Notes: generated by a model not told the origin, from the sequence alone. A stretch of 64,000 nt of DNA from Methylotenera oryzisoli (GCA_945878695.1 CAMDXI010000001.1:87305-151304); one strand, 5' to 3'. Shown: positions 48,449 through 58,770, counted from the first letter of the stretch. Translations and numbers: made by a program.

Positions 48449-49723
48449 CTAGGCTTGGTAGACCAATTGGCCGTTGACTAAGGTGTATTTAACCTTACCT
48501 GCCATTTCCAGACCAGTGAACGGGCTGTTCTTGCCTTGACTTTTCAAATTGCCGGCCTCGACTTTCCAGTATAGCGACGGATCAAATAGGCAAATATCGG
48601 CATCGCTATTCAGCGATAATTGGCCCGCAGGGATACCCAATATTTTGGCAGCAGACGCGCTAATTAGGCCTAAGGCATGCACTAGGCTGATTTTTTCTTG
48701 ATTAGCCCATTTTAAGGTCAGTGTTAGCAACAATTCCAATCCGCTGGCGCCAATTTCCGCTTCTGCAAAGGGCGCCAATTTGCCATCGTCATCCACCGGC
48801 GTGTGGTCTGAACAAATGGCATCTATGGTGCCGTCTTTGAGCCCAGCAACAATGGCTGCTTGGTCACGTTGGCTGCGTAAGGGTGGTTTAAGGTGGCAGT
48901 TGCTATCAAAGTAAGCCAGGTCGTGTTCAGTCAGGTGCACGTGGTTGGCGCTGACATCGCAGCTGATCGACAAGCCTTGTTTTTTCGCCTCCCGTATCAT
49001 GTTTATCCCTTCAGCAGTGGATAAGCGGCTGATGTGGAGTTTGGCGCCGGTTTCTTTGGCTATGCGCAATAGGCCAGCCAATGCCAAAGCCTCGGCCGCG
49101 CTAGGGATGCCTTTAAGGCCCAACCGACTGGCCACTTCGCCATCATGCGCGACGCCGTCTTTTGCCAGAAACGCATCTTCGGCATGCAAAAATAAGGTGT
49201 AGCCAAAGGTGGCGGCGTATTCCATCGCTCGCCACAACACTTGCGTGTCGGTAATCGCCATATTGGCCTGAGAAAAACCGACGCAGCCTGCTTCACGTAA
49301 TTCGCCCATTTCAGCCAACACGGCGCCTTGTAATTGCCTGGTTAATGCGCCCAAGGGGTAGACGTGCGCTAAATTCAGTTGCTTGGCGCGGTGTTTTAAC
49401 ATTTTTACCAGACCCGGTTCATCTAACACTGGATCGGTATCCGGCGGGCAGGCTAAGCTGGTAACGCCGCCGGCAACAGCGGCTTGCAATTCGCTGACTA
49501 AAGTGGCCTTGTATTCCTCACCCGGTTCACGCAACCTAGCCGATAAATCCACCAAGCCAGGGCAGACGATTAGATTGCTGGCATCTATGGTTTGGTTGGC
49601 GACAAATCCAGCAGGGGCAGTGCCTAGCGCTAGAATTTTACCTGCGCCTATGTAGACGTCTAACTGGCTGTCTAGCTGACTAATTGGGTCGATAACGCGG
49701 CCATTTTTTATGTGTATTTTCAT
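48449..49723 (-). CDS. Dihydroorotase-like protein (PyrC', probably non-catalytic)
   Basis: A 424-residue amidohydrolase of the class I dihydroorotase family. The metal-binding HxH after PGLVD is missing: the sequence reads [14 protein letters not shown] where active enzymes have HVHLREPG. Other elements persist (HAEDAFL, CSDHTP). This matches the inactive PyrC' of Pseudomonas, which is needed for assembly and activity of the PyrB aspartate transcarbamoylase dodecamer. It overlaps pyrB by four bases (ATGA). A functional dihydroorotase must be encoded elsewhere. Often annotated pyrC or pyrX. Confidence 0.93.
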   Translation of the reverse strand: MKIHIKNGRVIDPISQLDSQLDVYIGAGKILALGTAPAGFVANQTIDASNLIVCPGLVDLSARLREPGEEYKATLVSELQAAVAGGVTSLACPPDTDPVLDEPGLVKMLKHRAKQLNLAHVYPLGALTRQLQGAVLAEMGELREAGCVGFSQANMAITDTQVLWRAMEYAATFGYTLFLHAEDAFLAKDGVAHDGEVASRLGLKGIPSAAEALALAGLLRIAKETGAKLHISRLSTAEGINMIREAKKQGLSISCDVSANHVHLTEHDLAYFDSNCHLKPPLRSQRDQAAIVAGLKDGTIDAICSDHTPVDDDGKLAPFAEAEIGASGLELLLTLTLKWANQEKISLVHALGLISASAAKILGIPAGQLSLNSDADICLFDPSLYWKVEAGNLKSQGKNSPFTGLEMAGKVKYTLVNGQLVYQA

Positions 49724-50688
49724 GACTGGGTTCCTGATGGTTGGCCGCCGGCAAGGATGGCCATGACGGCCATGCGTATGGCAATACCGTAAGTGACTTG
49801 CGGCAGAATCACCGATTGCTGTCCGTCCGCTACGCCCGAATCAATCTCTACACCGCGGTTCATGGGGCCGGGGTGCAAGACGATGGCATCGGGTTTGGCT
49901 AGGCTAAGTTTTTCTTGGGTGAGGCCGTAGGTTTTAAAGTACTCTTGGGCGCTGGGTAACATGGCGCCGCTCATGCGCTCATTTTGCAAACGTAACATCA
50001 TGATGACGTCGACGTCTTTTAATCCGGCACGCATGTCATGGTAAACGTGTACCCCTAGTTTCTCTACCTCCGCCGGCAGCAAGGTTTTAGGCGCGATCAC
50101 GCGCACCTCGGGCACGCCTAATGTGGTTAAGGCGTGGATTTCAGAGCGGGCCACGCGAGAATGCAGGATGTCGCCGACTATGGCCACACGCAGATTATGC
50201 AAGTCTGGCTTGTATTTGCGTATGGTAAAGACGTCTAGCAAGCCTTGTGTAGGGTGCGAGTGACGGCCGTCACCGGCATTGATGATGTGGATGTGCTCGG
50301 GCACGTGTTTGGCGATGAAATGCGCTGCTCCGGACTGCGCGTGTCTAACCACAAACATGTCGGCATGCATAGCAATCAGGTTGTCCACCGTGTCTAATAT
50401 GGTTTCACCCTTGGATTGCGAGGAGGTGTTGACATTCAGGCTGATGACATCTGCCGATAAGCGCTTGGCGGCGATTTCAAAGGTGGTGCGGGTGCGGGTG
50501 CTGTTTTCAAAGAAAAGATTGCAGACGGTTTTCCCGCGCAACAAGGGCACTTTTTTTACTTCACGTTCGGCCACCCCAACAAAGGATTCCGCCGTGTCTA
50601 AAATTTGATTTAATATTTTTTTCGGTAAACCTTCTATGGAGAGGAAGTGGCGAAGTTGACCGTCAGAATAAAGTTGAGGGTTATGCAT
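49720..50688 (-). CDS. pyrB: Aspartate carbamoyltransferase catalytic subunit
   Basis: First committed step of pyrimidine synthesis: aspartate + carbamoyl phosphate to carbamoylaspartate. The 322 residues contain the carbamoyl phosphate motif [16 protein letters not shown] near 59-74, the [14 protein letters not shown] block, and the aspartate-binding [12 protein letters not shown]. Being coupled to PyrC' rather than pyrI indicates the class A (Pseudomonas-like) holoenzyme. Its start lies inside the end of pyrR (eight-base overlap). Confidence 0.97.
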   Translation of the reverse strand: MHNPQLYSDGQLRHFLSIEGLPKKILNQILDTAESFVGVAEREVKKVPLLRGKTVCNLFFENSTRTRTTFEIAAKRLSADVISLNVNTSSQSKGETILDTVDNLIAMHADMFVVRHAQSGAAHFIAKHVPEHIHIINAGDGRHSHPTQGLLDVFTIRKYKPDLHNLRVAIVGDILHSRVARSEIHALTTLGVPEVRVIAPKTLLPAEVEKLGVHVYHDMRAGLKDVDVIMMLRLQNERMSGAMLPSAQEYFKTYGLTQEKLSLAKPDAIVLHPGPMNRGVEIDSGVADGQQSVILPQVTYGIAIRMAVMAILAGGQPSGTQS

Positions 50689-51241
50689 GCTTAGAGGCTG
50701 CCTGATGGTTAGATGGGGTGAGCGATTTTATGGTGAAGCCTAGCTGGCCGTTGGCCAGTTGTATGAGTTGCAAATTTTCCGTGGGCTTGAGGCTTAAGTC
50801 CATGGCCGTGATTTGTGGGCTAATCGGCAGCTCGCGGCCGCCACGGTTGACCAATGCAATCAGCGTAATGCTAGCTGGTCGGCCGTAATCGAATAGTTCG
50901 TTCATGGCAGCACGGGTGGTGCGACCAGTGAAAAACACATCGTCGATTAGAATAATGTGCTTGTTTTCAACCTCAAATGCAATTTGACTGGGCTGGTTGT
51001 CTGGCTTGAGGCCGCGCTTAGCGTAATCGTCCCGATAAAAAGACACGTCTAAGGTGCCGTGGTCAATCGCATGGGTGGCCATGGTTTTGTCTAGCTTGGC
51101 CAGCAATCGTTGCATGAGCCAAACTCCGCCACTTTGTATGCCCACCAGTGCGGTGTTTTTTTGCAGTAAAGGCTGCAGCTTATCTGCGAGTATGTTGATC
51201 AGCGCTTCTGCGTCGGGTAGTTGGGATGGGTCTGTGGTCAT
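50681..51241 (-). CDS. pyrR: PyrR: pyrimidine operon regulator / uracil phosphoribosyltransferase
   Basis: A 186-residue type I phosphoribosyltransferase with the PRPP loop [19 protein letters not shown] near 100-118. In Bacillus it is an RNA-binding attenuator; in proteobacteria with this gene order it is thought to act mainly as uracil phosphoribosyltransferase or as a non-attenuating regulator, and no pyr attenuator is visible here. The ATG at 51241 is preferred over a TTG four codons upstream. It overlaps pyrB by eight bases. Confidence 0.92.
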   Translation of the reverse strand: MTTDPSQLPDAEALINILADKLQPLLQKNTALVGIQSGGVWLMQRLLAKLDKTMATHAIDHGTLDVSFYRDDYAKRGLKPDNQPSQIAFEVENKHIILIDDVFFTGRTTRAAMNELFDYGRPASITLIALVNRGGRELPISPQITAMDLSLKPTENLQLIQLANGQLGFTIKSLTPSNHQAASKHA

Positions 51242-51277
51242 GGCTTTAAGCAATCAAAATGGTGGCGATATCATAAT

Positions 51278-51697
51278 TCATGTTTGTATACTGTCAAAAT
51301 AGCTTTGTAATATGGTTTGCGCGGCGACTTGATCCAAGTGGCTTTTTTGTGCGCGTCCTTTTAGCCCGGCTTGATGGAGTAATTCACTGGCAGCCACCGA
51401 GCTGTAACGCTCGTCTATCATCATTACCGGTAGGTTAAAACGGCCATTCAAACGGCGTGCAAATTTTGTGCATAACTGCGTGATCGGCGTTTCTTCTCCT
51501 GCCAAATTCAAAGGCAAACCCACTAGCAGTAATTTTGGTTGCCATTCGGCCACGAGCGCTTCGATACCATTAAAACGCACGCTATTGCTCTCGTTGTCTA
51601 TGGTGGTCAGCGCTTGTGCTTGCCCTATCAGGTGCTCGCCAACTGCTACGCCTATGCGTTGTTCACCAAAGTCAAAGCACATGGCGGTGCCACTCAT
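51278..51697 (-). CDS. ruvX: RuvX/YqgF: putative pre-16S rRNA nuclease
   Basis: RNase H-fold protein needed for 5' end processing of 16S rRNA. From the ATG at 51695-51697 it is 139 residues, the usual family size, beginning MSGTAMCFDFGEQRIGVAVG with the first active-site aspartate; VGLPLNLAGEETP and the C-terminal DERYSSVAA and HLDQVAAQTILQSY carry the remaining acidic residues. The frame is open a further 31 codons to 51790, overlapping yqgE; that extension is not typical. Lies 36 bases before pyrR. Confidence 0.92.
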   Translation of the reverse strand: MSGTAMCFDFGEQRIGVAVGEHLIGQAQALTTIDNESNSVRFNGIEALVAEWQPKLLLVGLPLNLAGEETPITQLCTKFARRLNGRFNLPVMMIDERYSSVAASELLHQAGLKGRAQKSHLDQVAAQTILQSYFDSIQT

Positions 51698-51770
51698 GAT
51701 GGTTTCTTGCTGATAAACGCCTTCGTTATCTATCAGTTGGCCGTGCGCCGGGGCTTGACGAAGCATGCGC

Positions 51771-52355
51771 TCAGGCATGGCCTGCCACATCAGACAACAT
51801 GGCTGGGTTGACCCCCAATAAAGCCAGGCTGGCGTTTAGTTTGTCTTCGGCTTTGCATTCAAACAAAATTTTATGCAAGGTTTCGCCGTCTTTGGCTTGC
51901 ACAGAAAGCCATGAGTTTGCGGCAATCTCTTGCTCTAATTGACCGGCGGTCCAGCCCGCGTAGCCCAAAGCCAGTAACATTTTTTTTGGCCCAGTGCCTA
52001 TGGCCACCGATTCCAAGATGTCTTTCGACGTGGTTAGGGCGGTATTTTCTGCGATGGATAAGGTGCTGTCCCATTCGCCACTGTGCTCGTGCAGCACAAA
52101 GCCACGCTCAGGTTGAACCGGTCCGCCATACAGGACTGTGTTGTCCGCAAGCTCGCTTTGGGCTAGCTCGACTTTTATTTTTTCAAATAAAGTGTCGTAG
52201 CTGAGGTCGGTGGGGCGATTGATCATGACGCCCATGGCGCCATCTTGATTGTGGGTGCAGATGAAGGTGACTGACTTAGAAAAAAACGGATCCGTCATGC
52301 CTGGCATGGCGATGAGTAAGTGACCGGTGAGGTTGACGTTTTCCAATGTGCTCAT
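51771..52355 (-). CDS. yqgE: YqgE/AlgH family protein
   Basis: A 194-residue protein of the UPF0301/AlgH family of unknown biochemical function. Family marks are the N-terminal LTGHLLIAMPGMTDPFFSKS near 9-28, GVMINRPTD near 51-59, VLYGGPVQPERGFVLH near 84-99, and ALGYAGWTAGQLEQEI near 138-153. It precedes ruvX, the widely conserved yqgE-ruvX pair, here extended by pyrR-pyrB-pyrC'. Confidence 0.94.
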   Translation of the reverse strand: MSTLENVNLTGHLLIAMPGMTDPFFSKSVTFICTHNQDGAMGVMINRPTDLSYDTLFEKIKVELAQSELADNTVLYGGPVQPERGFVLHEHSGEWDSTLSIAENTALTTSKDILESVAIGTGPKKMLLALGYAGWTAGQLEQEIAANSWLSVQAKDGETLHKILFECKAEDKLNASLALLGVNPAMLSDVAGHA

Positions 52356-52402
52356 TCTAACATAGACGACTGATTATTATAGAAAAAAATGCAAGTTAGG
52401 TT

Positions 52403-53491
52403 TTATTCCGCCTCTAGGTAGCCGCATACTTCTAGGCCAAAACCGGCCATGCTAGGCATTTTTCGTGGATTGGCCAGCAATTTCATTTTGCCCACGCCAC
52501 AATCCAAGAGGATTTGTGAGCCTATGCCGTAGGTGCGTAATTCTTGGTTTATGCGCACCGGCTGATCGGCACCGACTATGCGCTCTACTATATTTTCACC
52601 GCTTTCTTGGTGGTGTAATAACACCATGACGCCGGCTTCGGCTTCGGCTATGACTTGCATGGCCGCCAAGGTATTCCAACTATGCGAACAGCTAGAGCGA
52701 TCCAGTAAGTCAAAAATGGACAAGGGTTCGTGCACCCGCACCAGTGTTTCTTGTTTCGGCGAGGGCCTGCCTTTGATCAGGGCTAAGTGCGTTTCCTTGG
52801 CAATTTTATCGTGGTAGGCGATCAGTTGCATGGGGCCGTATGGCGTTTGGATTAATCGCTCTGCGGTGCGCTCGACTAAGCGCTCGGTTTGCGCGCGGTA
52901 TTGAATGAGGTCGGCTATGGTGCCAATTTTAAGTTGGTGCTCGGCGGCAAACGCCATTAGGTCTGGCAAACGTGCCATGCTGCCGTCGTCTTTTAGGATC
53001 TCACAAATAACACTGCTAGGCTCTGCGCCAGCCAATTGTGCTAAATCACAACCGGCTTCCGTGTGCCCGGCCCTAACCAAGACGCCGCCGTCCATGGCGG
53101 TTAAGGGGAAAATGTGACCGGGACTAACGATGTCTTTAGGTTTAGCCATTTTAGCTACCGCCGCTTGCACGGTGCAAGCCCTATCGGCTGCTGATATGCC
53201 AGTCGTGACGCCTTCAGCCGCTTCTATGGAAACGGTAAAGTTGGTGCCCATACGGGCGCCATTTTTTTGCACCATTTTCGTTAGGTGTAATTGTCGGCAA
53301 CGCGCTTCCGTGAGCGTTAGGCAAATCAGGCCGCGCCCGTATTTCGCCATAAAATTGATGTGCTCAGCGGTGACGAACTCGGCAGCCAGCACTAAGTCGC
53401 CTTCGTTTTCGCGATTTTCGTCATCGACCAACACCACCATGCGGCCGTGTTTGATTTCTGCAATAATTTCTTGGGCGCTGCTGATGGTCAC
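52403..53491 (-). CDS. ribB: 3,4-dihydroxy-2-butanone 4-phosphate synthase with degenerate GTP cyclohydrolase II domain (RibBX)
   Basis: Makes the four-carbon precursor of riboflavin from ribulose-5-phosphate. The N-terminal half (about 1-205) has the catalytic DDENRENEGDLV and GHTEAGCDL motifs and is complete. The C-terminal half has the GCHII fold, but the zinc and active-site region, normally HSECLTGD...RCDCG, reads VRVHEPLSIFD...RSSCSHSW, so GTP cyclohydrolase activity is unlikely. Start taken as GTG at 53491 (MTISSAQEIIAEIKHG), with GGAAAAAG upstream; the longer frame to 53590 would overlap ribE. A separate ribA must exist elsewhere. Confidence 0.93.
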   Translation of the reverse strand: MTISSAQEIIAEIKHGRMVVLVDDENRENEGDLVLAAEFVTAEHINFMAKYGRGLICLTLTEARCRQLHLTKMVQKNGARMGTNFTVSIEAAEGVTTGISAADRACTVQAAVAKMAKPKDIVSPGHIFPLTAMDGGVLVRAGHTEAGCDLAQLAGAEPSSVICEILKDDGSMARLPDLMAFAAEHQLKIGTIADLIQYRAQTERLVERTAERLIQTPYGPMQLIAYHDKIAKETHLALIKGRPSPKQETLVRVHEPLSIFDLLDRSSCSHSWNTLAAMQVIAEAEAGVMVLLHHQESGENIVERIVGADQPVRINQELRTYGIGSQILLDCGVGKMKLLANPRKMPSMAGFGLEVCGYLEAE

Positions 53492-53546
53492 TTTGCTTTT
53501 TCCAATGGCTTTATTGAGTGCGCAAGTTTGTTGGCTTGTGCATTCA

Positions 53547-54140
53547 TTATTCGTTGGCCCATTGCGCCATGCGGTCGACGTAACGGGCAATTTGATCGAC
53601 TTCTAAATTCACTAGGCTGCCCACTGCTAAAAATTGCAAGGTGGTGTTCTCCAGCGTGTGCGGAATTAAGTTCATGCTAAACACATCCTGCGCTATGCTG
53701 TTGATGGTCAGGCTGACGCCATTGACTGCGATGGATCCTTTTGGGGCGATGTACTTGCTCAAGCCGTGCGGTGCACGGATGTCCAATTTCCAACATTCGC
53801 CTAACTGTTCAAAGTTCAGCACAGTTCCCACGCCATCAACATGGCCGCTGACCAAATGCCCGCCTAATCGGTCGCTTAAGCGCAAGGCTTTTTCTAGGTT
53901 GACTGCGTGCGGTTGGTTTAACCCCACCGTCACGGCTAGACTTGCTTGCGAAACGAGCGCTTCAAAATGGCCCCCACTGACGGTGGTCGCGGTTAGGCAT
54001 ACGCCATTGACGGCAATGCTGTCGCCACTTTTTACGTCTTGCAGACTTAAGTTTGCGCAGGCGATGCTAAGTTTTAGGTCTGAGCCTATGGCCTGCACGC
54101 TGTCGATTTTTCCTACGCTTTGTATGATGCCGGTGAACAT
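53547..54140 (-). CDS. ribE: Riboflavin synthase (alpha subunit)
   Basis: Final step of riboflavin synthesis: dismutation of two 6,7-dimethyl-8-ribityllumazine molecules. The 197 residues are two lumazine-binding barrels, marked by MFTGIIQSVGKI at the start, IAVNGVCLTAT near 43-53, GHLVSGHVDGVG near 93-104, and IAVNGVSLTINSI in the second half. It lies 55 bases upstream of ribBX. No FMN riboswitch could be recognised in the short upstream gap to lolC/E. Confidence 0.95.
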   Translation of the reverse strand: MFTGIIQSVGKIDSVQAIGSDLKLSIACANLSLQDVKSGDSIAVNGVCLTATTVSGGHFEALVSQASLAVTVGLNQPHAVNLEKALRLSDRLGGHLVSGHVDGVGTVLNFEQLGECWKLDIRAPHGLSKYIAPKGSIAVNGVSLTINSIAQDVFSMNLIPHTLENTTLQFLAVGSLVNLEVDQIARYVDRMAQWANE

Positions 54141-54234
54141 GCGCGAATTTTATCAGACTTAGCGCCGCTTGGGCTCATTGCTTGCCTACAGAATACTTGA
54201 TAAGCGCTGGCATAAGCCTGTTAGAATTTCACTT

Positions 54235-55530
54235 ATGTGGCAAAAATTAAAATCTTTAGCAAAGCCGTTTGGCGGCTTTGAGCTCTTAGTAGGGCTGCGC
54301 TATACCCGTGCAAAGCGTAAAAACCATTTCATTTCCTTTATATCTTTAACCAGTATGCTGGGCATCGCACTAGGCGTTGCAGCGCTCATCGTTGTGCTGT
54401 CGGTGATGAATGGATTTCAGAAGGAATTGCGCAGTCGAATTTTAGGGGTGGCCTCGCATTTGGAAATCAGTGGCCGCAATAACCAGCTAAACGATTGGCC
54501 GGCAGTAATGAATTTTGCAGTCAAGCAAGATCACGTGTTGGCCGCGGCGCCTTATATTATGGCGCAAGGGATGCTTAGCTACGATCAAGGTGTGCAAGGT
54601 GCGCTCATCCGCGGGGTGTTGCCCATCGCTGAAGACAGCGTGGCTGACTTGGGCCGCAACATGAAAGTGGGGCAGTTGACCGACCTAAAAGCCGGTGAGT
54701 TTGGCATTGTTTTAGGCGCAGATTTAGCTTATAACTTAGGCGTGCAAGTCGGCGACAAAGTATTGCTGATGGCGCCTCAAGGGCAATTTACGCCTACCGG
54801 CTTGGTGCCAAGGCTCAAGCAATTTACCCTAGTTGGTTTGTTTCAGGTGGGCATGTATGAGTACGACGCCGGTTTGGCATTGATACACTTAGAGGATGCC
54901 GCTAAGTTATACCGCATGGCGGATAGGGTGTCGGGTTTGCGTTTAAAGCTCGATGACTTGTTTGATGCACCCGAGATTGGGGCGGCGATCAGCGAGCGGC
55001 TAAATAACCGATTGGCTGTGAATGATCAGTATTATGTGAGCGACTGGACCATGCAACATGCTAATTTCTTTAAAGCCGTGCAGATGGAAAAGCGCGTGAT
55101 GTTCATTATTCTTACGCTGATAGTCGCCGTTGCGGCTTTTAATATCGTCTCGACCTTGGTCATGGCAGTAACGGACAAGCGCGCAGACATTGCCATCATG
55201 CGCACCCTAGGCGCCAGTCCTGGCAGCATACTCAGTATATTTATCGTTCAAGGCGCGCTAATTGGTTTGGTTGGCACCTTGTTGGGCGCCGTGTTTGGCG
55301 TAGTAATCGCACTTAATATTAGTAGCATCATTCCGTTTATTGAAAATCTATTCCATGTGCAGTTTCTATCTAAAGAAGTCTATGCCATCAGCGAGCTGCC
55401 TTCTGACTTAATTTGGGCGGATGTCTGGCTTATCGTGTTGATGTCTTTTTCTTTGAGTTTGTTGGCCACGCTCTACCCAAGTTGGCGTGCCAGCAAGATC
55501 AATCCTGCGGAGGCCTTGCGCTATGAGTAA
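54235..55530 (+). CDS. Lipoprotein-releasing ABC transporter permease LolC/LolE
   Basis: Inner membrane permease that releases lipoproteins to LolA for transfer to the outer membrane. The 431 residues have an N-terminal helix ([23 protein letters not shown]), a MacB-like periplasmic domain, and three C-terminal FtsX-type helices. Only one permease gene precedes lolD here, as in species whose LolF acts as a homodimer; it might be named lolC, lolE or lolF. ATG at 54235 gives the standard start; the frame is open to 54169. It overlaps lolD by eight bases. Confidence 0.93.
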   Translation: MWQKLKSLAKPFGGFELLVGLRYTRAKRKNHFISFISLTSMLGIALGVAALIVVLSVMNGFQKELRSRILGVASHLEISGRNNQLNDWPAVMNFAVKQDHVLAAAPYIMAQGMLSYDQGVQGALIRGVLPIAEDSVADLGRNMKVGQLTDLKAGEFGIVLGADLAYNLGVQVGDKVLLMAPQGQFTPTGLVPRLKQFTLVGLFQVGMYEYDAGLALIHLEDAAKLYRMADRVSGLRLKLDDLFDAPEIGAAISERLNNRLAVNDQYYVSDWTMQHANFFKAVQMEKRVMFIILTLIVAVAAFNIVSTLVMAVTDKRADIAIMRTLGASPGSILSIFIVQGALIGLVGTLLGAVFGVVIALNISSIIPFIENLFHVQFLSKEVYAISELPSDLIWADVWLIVLMSFSLSLLATLYPSWRASKINPAEALRYE

Positions 55531-56212
55531 GGCGGTCTTGCATAAGGAAGTGCTTGCTTGCAGCGGGCTGCGTAAAACCTACCATGGCTTGGAGGTGGCG
55601 GTTTTAAACGGCATAGACCTGACGGTGAATGCCGGTGAGCAGATTGCTATCGTGGGCAGCTCCGGTTCAGGCAAAAGCACCTTGCTGCATTTATTGGGTG
55701 GCTTGGACGCGGCTTCTGCCGGCGAGGTGCGCATACTCAAGCAAAATTTGGCGGCATTAAACGAAGCACAAAAAGGCCTGTTGCGTAATCGTAGCCTAGG
55801 CTTTGTTTACCAATTTCACCATTTGTTGGCAGAATTTACCGCGCTAGAAAACGTAGCCATGCCCTTGTTAATAAGGCGCATGCCGCGCGAGCAAGCCTTA
55901 GGTCTGGCGGCTGACATGCTAGCTAGAGTGGGCTTGGCGCATAGGGTGGCGCACATGCCGGGTGAGTTGTCCGGGGGTGAGCGGCAAAGGGCTGCGCTGG
56001 CGAGAGCATTAATCGCCGAGCCACAATGCATATTGGCGGATGAGCCAACTGGCAATCTGGATAGGCATACCGCGCACGCGGTATTTGATTTGTTATTAGG
56101 TTTAAACCAAACGCAGCAAAGAAGTTTGGTGGTGGTGACGCACGACATCGAGTTGGCCAAAAAAATGCAGCGCCAATACTTGTTAGTTGACGGTAAGTTG
56201 CAGCCCTTGTAG
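55523..56212 (+). CDS. lolD: Lipoprotein-releasing ABC transporter ATPase LolD
   Basis: ATPase that drives LolCE. From the ATG at 55523 it is 229 residues: Walker [10 protein letters not shown] near 46-54, the Q-loop [19 protein letters not shown], signature [15 protein letters not shown], and Walker [13 protein letters not shown]. These are standard for LolD/MacB ATPases. The upstream-extended frame from 55487 lies inside lolC/E and is unlikely. It is coupled to the permease by an eight-base overlap. Confidence 0.95.
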   Translation: MSKAVLHKEVLACSGLRKTYHGLEVAVLNGIDLTVNAGEQIAIVGSSGSGKSTLLHLLGGLDAASAGEVRILKQNLAALNEAQKGLLRNRSLGFVYQFHHLLAEFTALENVAMPLLIRRMPREQALGLAADMLARVGLAHRVAHMPGELSGGERQRAALARALIAEPQCILADEPTGNLDRHTAHAVFDLLLGLNQTQQRSLVVVTHDIELAKKMQRQYLLVDGKLQPL

Positions 56213-56235
56213 ATAGCCCATGGATTAGCCTAGCC

Positions 56236-58638
56236 ATGACCCCTGTCGCAATAACGTTTGTTTTTGCTGCATGGGTGGTGCAACAGGCCGCAGTATTGCC
56301 TGGCCCTGCGGTTTTATTTAGCCTGCTGATAAGCGCGCTTATTATTTTATGCCTAGTCTGGCGTAAGTTAGTGCCCAGGCGTCTCAATTCCCTATTGCTC
56401 AGCATAGCGAGTTTTTTAATTGGCCTGTGTTGGGCTGCTGGTCTTGCGCTATGGCGCTTGAGTGACGCGCTGCCTGTGGCTTGGCAGCAACAAACCATAG
56501 AGGTGGTTGGGGTGGTGGCCAGCGTGCCGGAAGCCACTGAGCGGGGCCTGCGCTTTCGGTTTGATGTGGAAACCGTACTCACAAAAGACGCGATTGTGCC
56601 TCAGCGTATTAGCCTAAATTACTACGAGGCCGCCGCCGAGGGGGCGCTAAACCCATCCACTACTTTGGCGAATCCAGCTCAAGTTGCCCCAAGTTTGTTT
56701 CATGCCGGTCAACGTTGGTTGCTTGCCGTCCGCTTAAAGCGACCGCACGCTAGCATCAATCCGCACGGCTTCGATTTTGAGTCGTGGGCGCTAGCAGAAA
56801 ACATCCGCGCTACAGGCAGCATTAAAACCAACCAGGGCATGCGCAAGTTGGCGGATATGGTTTGGAAGCCAGGCTATGCCATCGAGCGAACGCGCGAGCT
56901 GATACGGCAGCGCATCGTTCAAGTTTTGCATGGGCAAGCTTATGCGGGCATCGTGTTGGCTTTGGTGATGGGTGACGACAGTCAAATTAAGGCCAACCAT
57001 TGGCAGTTGTTTTTGCAAACCGGCACCAGCCACTTGATGTCAATTTCTGGCTTGCACATCACCATGTTGGCTGGCGTGGTATACGCCATGGTCGATTTTT
57101 TTTGGCGGCGTAAGCCGCGCTTGGTGATGCGTTTGCCCACCCGTAAAGCGGCCAGCATAGCAGGCTTTATAGGCGCGTTGATTTATTGCGTGCTGGCCGG
57201 TTTCTCCGTACCTACCCAACGTACCTTATACATGCTGGCCGTTCTGGCCTGGGCCTTGTGCTCAAGCAGGCCTTTAGCCCTGACGCAAGTGTTGGCGCTG
57301 GCATTGGCGCTAGTGGTTTTATTGGATCCATGGGCGGTCAATGCGCCGGGTTTTTATCTATCCTTTGGTGCCGTGGCTGTCATGGCCTATGCCTTGGGTG
57401 GCGGCATCGCTAAGCAAGCATGGCTTAGAACAGCAGTAAAAGCCCAGTGGGCGGTAACCATTGGCATGGTGCCTGCTGTATTAATTCTGTTTAATCAAAC
57501 CTCGCTTATTTCGCCTATTGCAAATGCCGTCGCCATCCCATTGATTAGTTTTGTGGTGACGCCGCTGGCCTTGCTAGGCAGCTTTTTTTTCGTGGATTGG
57601 CCTTTGCACTTAGCTTACGCCAGCCTCGAGTTTTGTATGGCCATGCTAAACAGCATGAACCAGTTGCCGTTTGCTACTTGGCAGCAACATGCCCCGGCAA
57701 GCTGGACCATATTGCCGGCCTTATTGGGCATGGTCTGGTTGCTATTACCTGCTGGCTTTCCTATGCGCTATTTAGGCTTGCTGACGCTCTTGCCCATGCT
57801 ACTTGTGCTGCCCGAGCGGCCCTTGCCAGGCGAAATGAAAGTCACGGTGCTGGATGTCGGGCAAGGCTTGAGTGTGGTGGTGCAGACTGCCAAACACAGC
57901 TTGGTCTTCGACGCCGGCCCAAAATACGATAGCCAAACGGATGCAGGCAGTCGCATTGTGTTTCCGTATTTGCGTGGTGCTGGGGTGGCTAAGCTAGACG
58001 GTTTGGTTATTAGCCATAATGACCTAGACCACAGTGGCGGCATGGCGTCTTTGTTGGCCTTGCTACCGGTTACTTGGCTGGCCAGTTCTTTGCCTACGGA
58101 TGCCATTGGCTTGGTTGGGCAGCGGCAGCTAAAGTGCCATGCTGGACAAACTTGGGCCTGGGATGGTGTGCGTTTTGACATGCTCTACCCCAGCCTTGCC
58201 AGTTATCAAGATGAGGCTATTGAGGATAATAATCGCAGTTGTGTTTTAAAAATTAGCAGCTTAGCTGGCACGCTGTTGCTGACCGGCGACATAGAAAAAA
58301 CAGACGAGCGCGCGCTATTAAATAGCTTGCCCGCTGCTTTAGCCAGTGATGTATTGGTGGCGCCGCACCATGGTAGCCGCACCTCATCCAGTCAGGAGTT
58401 TATTGAGGCGGTGGCGCCAACTGTGGCTGTCTTTACCTCGGGCTATTTAAATCGCTATCGCCACCCCAGCCCTGATGTGTGGCAGCGCTATGAAGCGCTA
58501 GGCGTGCACGTATACCGTTCGGATTTAGCAGGCGCCATCGAAATGCATTTTTTTATAGGGGAGAAAGAAGGTGACCCCAGCATTCATTTGCTGCCATGGC
58601 GGCAACAATACCCGCGTTATTGGCATGATGTGTATTAG
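56236..58638 (+). CDS. comEC: ComEC/Rec2 DNA uptake channel
   Basis: Polytopic inner membrane protein that carries single-stranded DNA into the cytoplasm during transformation. The 800 residues contain an N-terminal OB-like periplasmic domain (about 70-190), the Competence domain of many helices (about 215-500, with GTSHLMSISGLHITMLAG), and a C-terminal metallo-beta-lactamase-like nuclease domain with ISHNDLDHSGG and APHHGSRTSSS. All three parts are intact. Neighbouring lolD and msbA are typical. With pilT but a broken pilB, competence is uncertain. Confidence 0.95.
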   Translation: MTPVAITFVFAAWVVQQAAVLPGPAVLFSLLISALIILCLVWRKLVPRRLNSLLLSIASFLIGLCWAAGLALWRLSDALPVAWQQQTIEVVGVVASVPEATERGLRFRFDVETVLTKDAIVPQRISLNYYEAAAEGALNPSTTLANPAQVAPSLFHAGQRWLLAVRLKRPHASINPHGFDFESWALAENIRATGSIKTNQGMRKLADMVWKPGYAIERTRELIRQRIVQVLHGQAYAGIVLALVMGDDSQIKANHWQLFLQTGTSHLMSISGLHITMLAGVVYAMVDFFWRRKPRLVMRLPTRKAASIAGFIGALIYCVLAGFSVPTQRTLYMLAVLAWALCSSRPLALTQVLALALALVVLLDPWAVNAPGFYLSFGAVAVMAYALGGGIAKQAWLRTAVKAQWAVTIGMVPAVLILFNQTSLISPIANAVAIPLISFVVTPLALLGSFFFVDWPLHLAYASLEFCMAMLNSMNQLPFATWQQHAPASWTILPALLGMVWLLLPAGFPMRYLGLLTLLPMLLVLPERPLPGEMKVTVLDVGQGLSVVVQTAKHSLVFDAGPKYDSQTDAGSRIVFPYLRGAGVAKLDGLVISHNDLDHSGGMASLLALLPVTWLASSLPTDAIGLVGQRQLKCHAGQTWAWDGVRFDMLYPSLASYQDEAIEDNNRSCVLKISSLAGTLLLTGDIEKTDERALLNSLPAALASDVLVAPHHGSRTSSSQEFIEAVAPTVAVFTSGYLNRYRHPSPDVWQRYEALGVHVYRSDLAGAIEMHFFIGEKEGDPSIHLLPWRQQYPRYWHDVY

Positions 58639-58770
58639 CTGGCTGCTCGGCCTGGTTGTGCACATCTAACTTGCCCAAATGGGCCTGAACAGCTAAAGTA
58701 TCGCAAGAATAAATTGCCTGTTCATTTTGAGTGGGATTAATTGCGTTAGAACTAAAAAGGGAGTCGCATT

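Noticed and set aside
51698..51790. N-terminal extension of ruvX into yqgE
   Set aside because: The 31 extra codons do not resemble the family and overlap yqgE; the ATG at 51697 gives the normal length.
54141..54234. FMN riboswitch upstream of ribE
   Set aside because: The gap is under 100 bases and shows none of the conserved RFN element stems.
55923..56582. Long minus-strand open frame opposite lolD and comEC
   Set aside because: Low-complexity shadow of two well-supported plus-strand genes; no family resemblance and no ribosome site.
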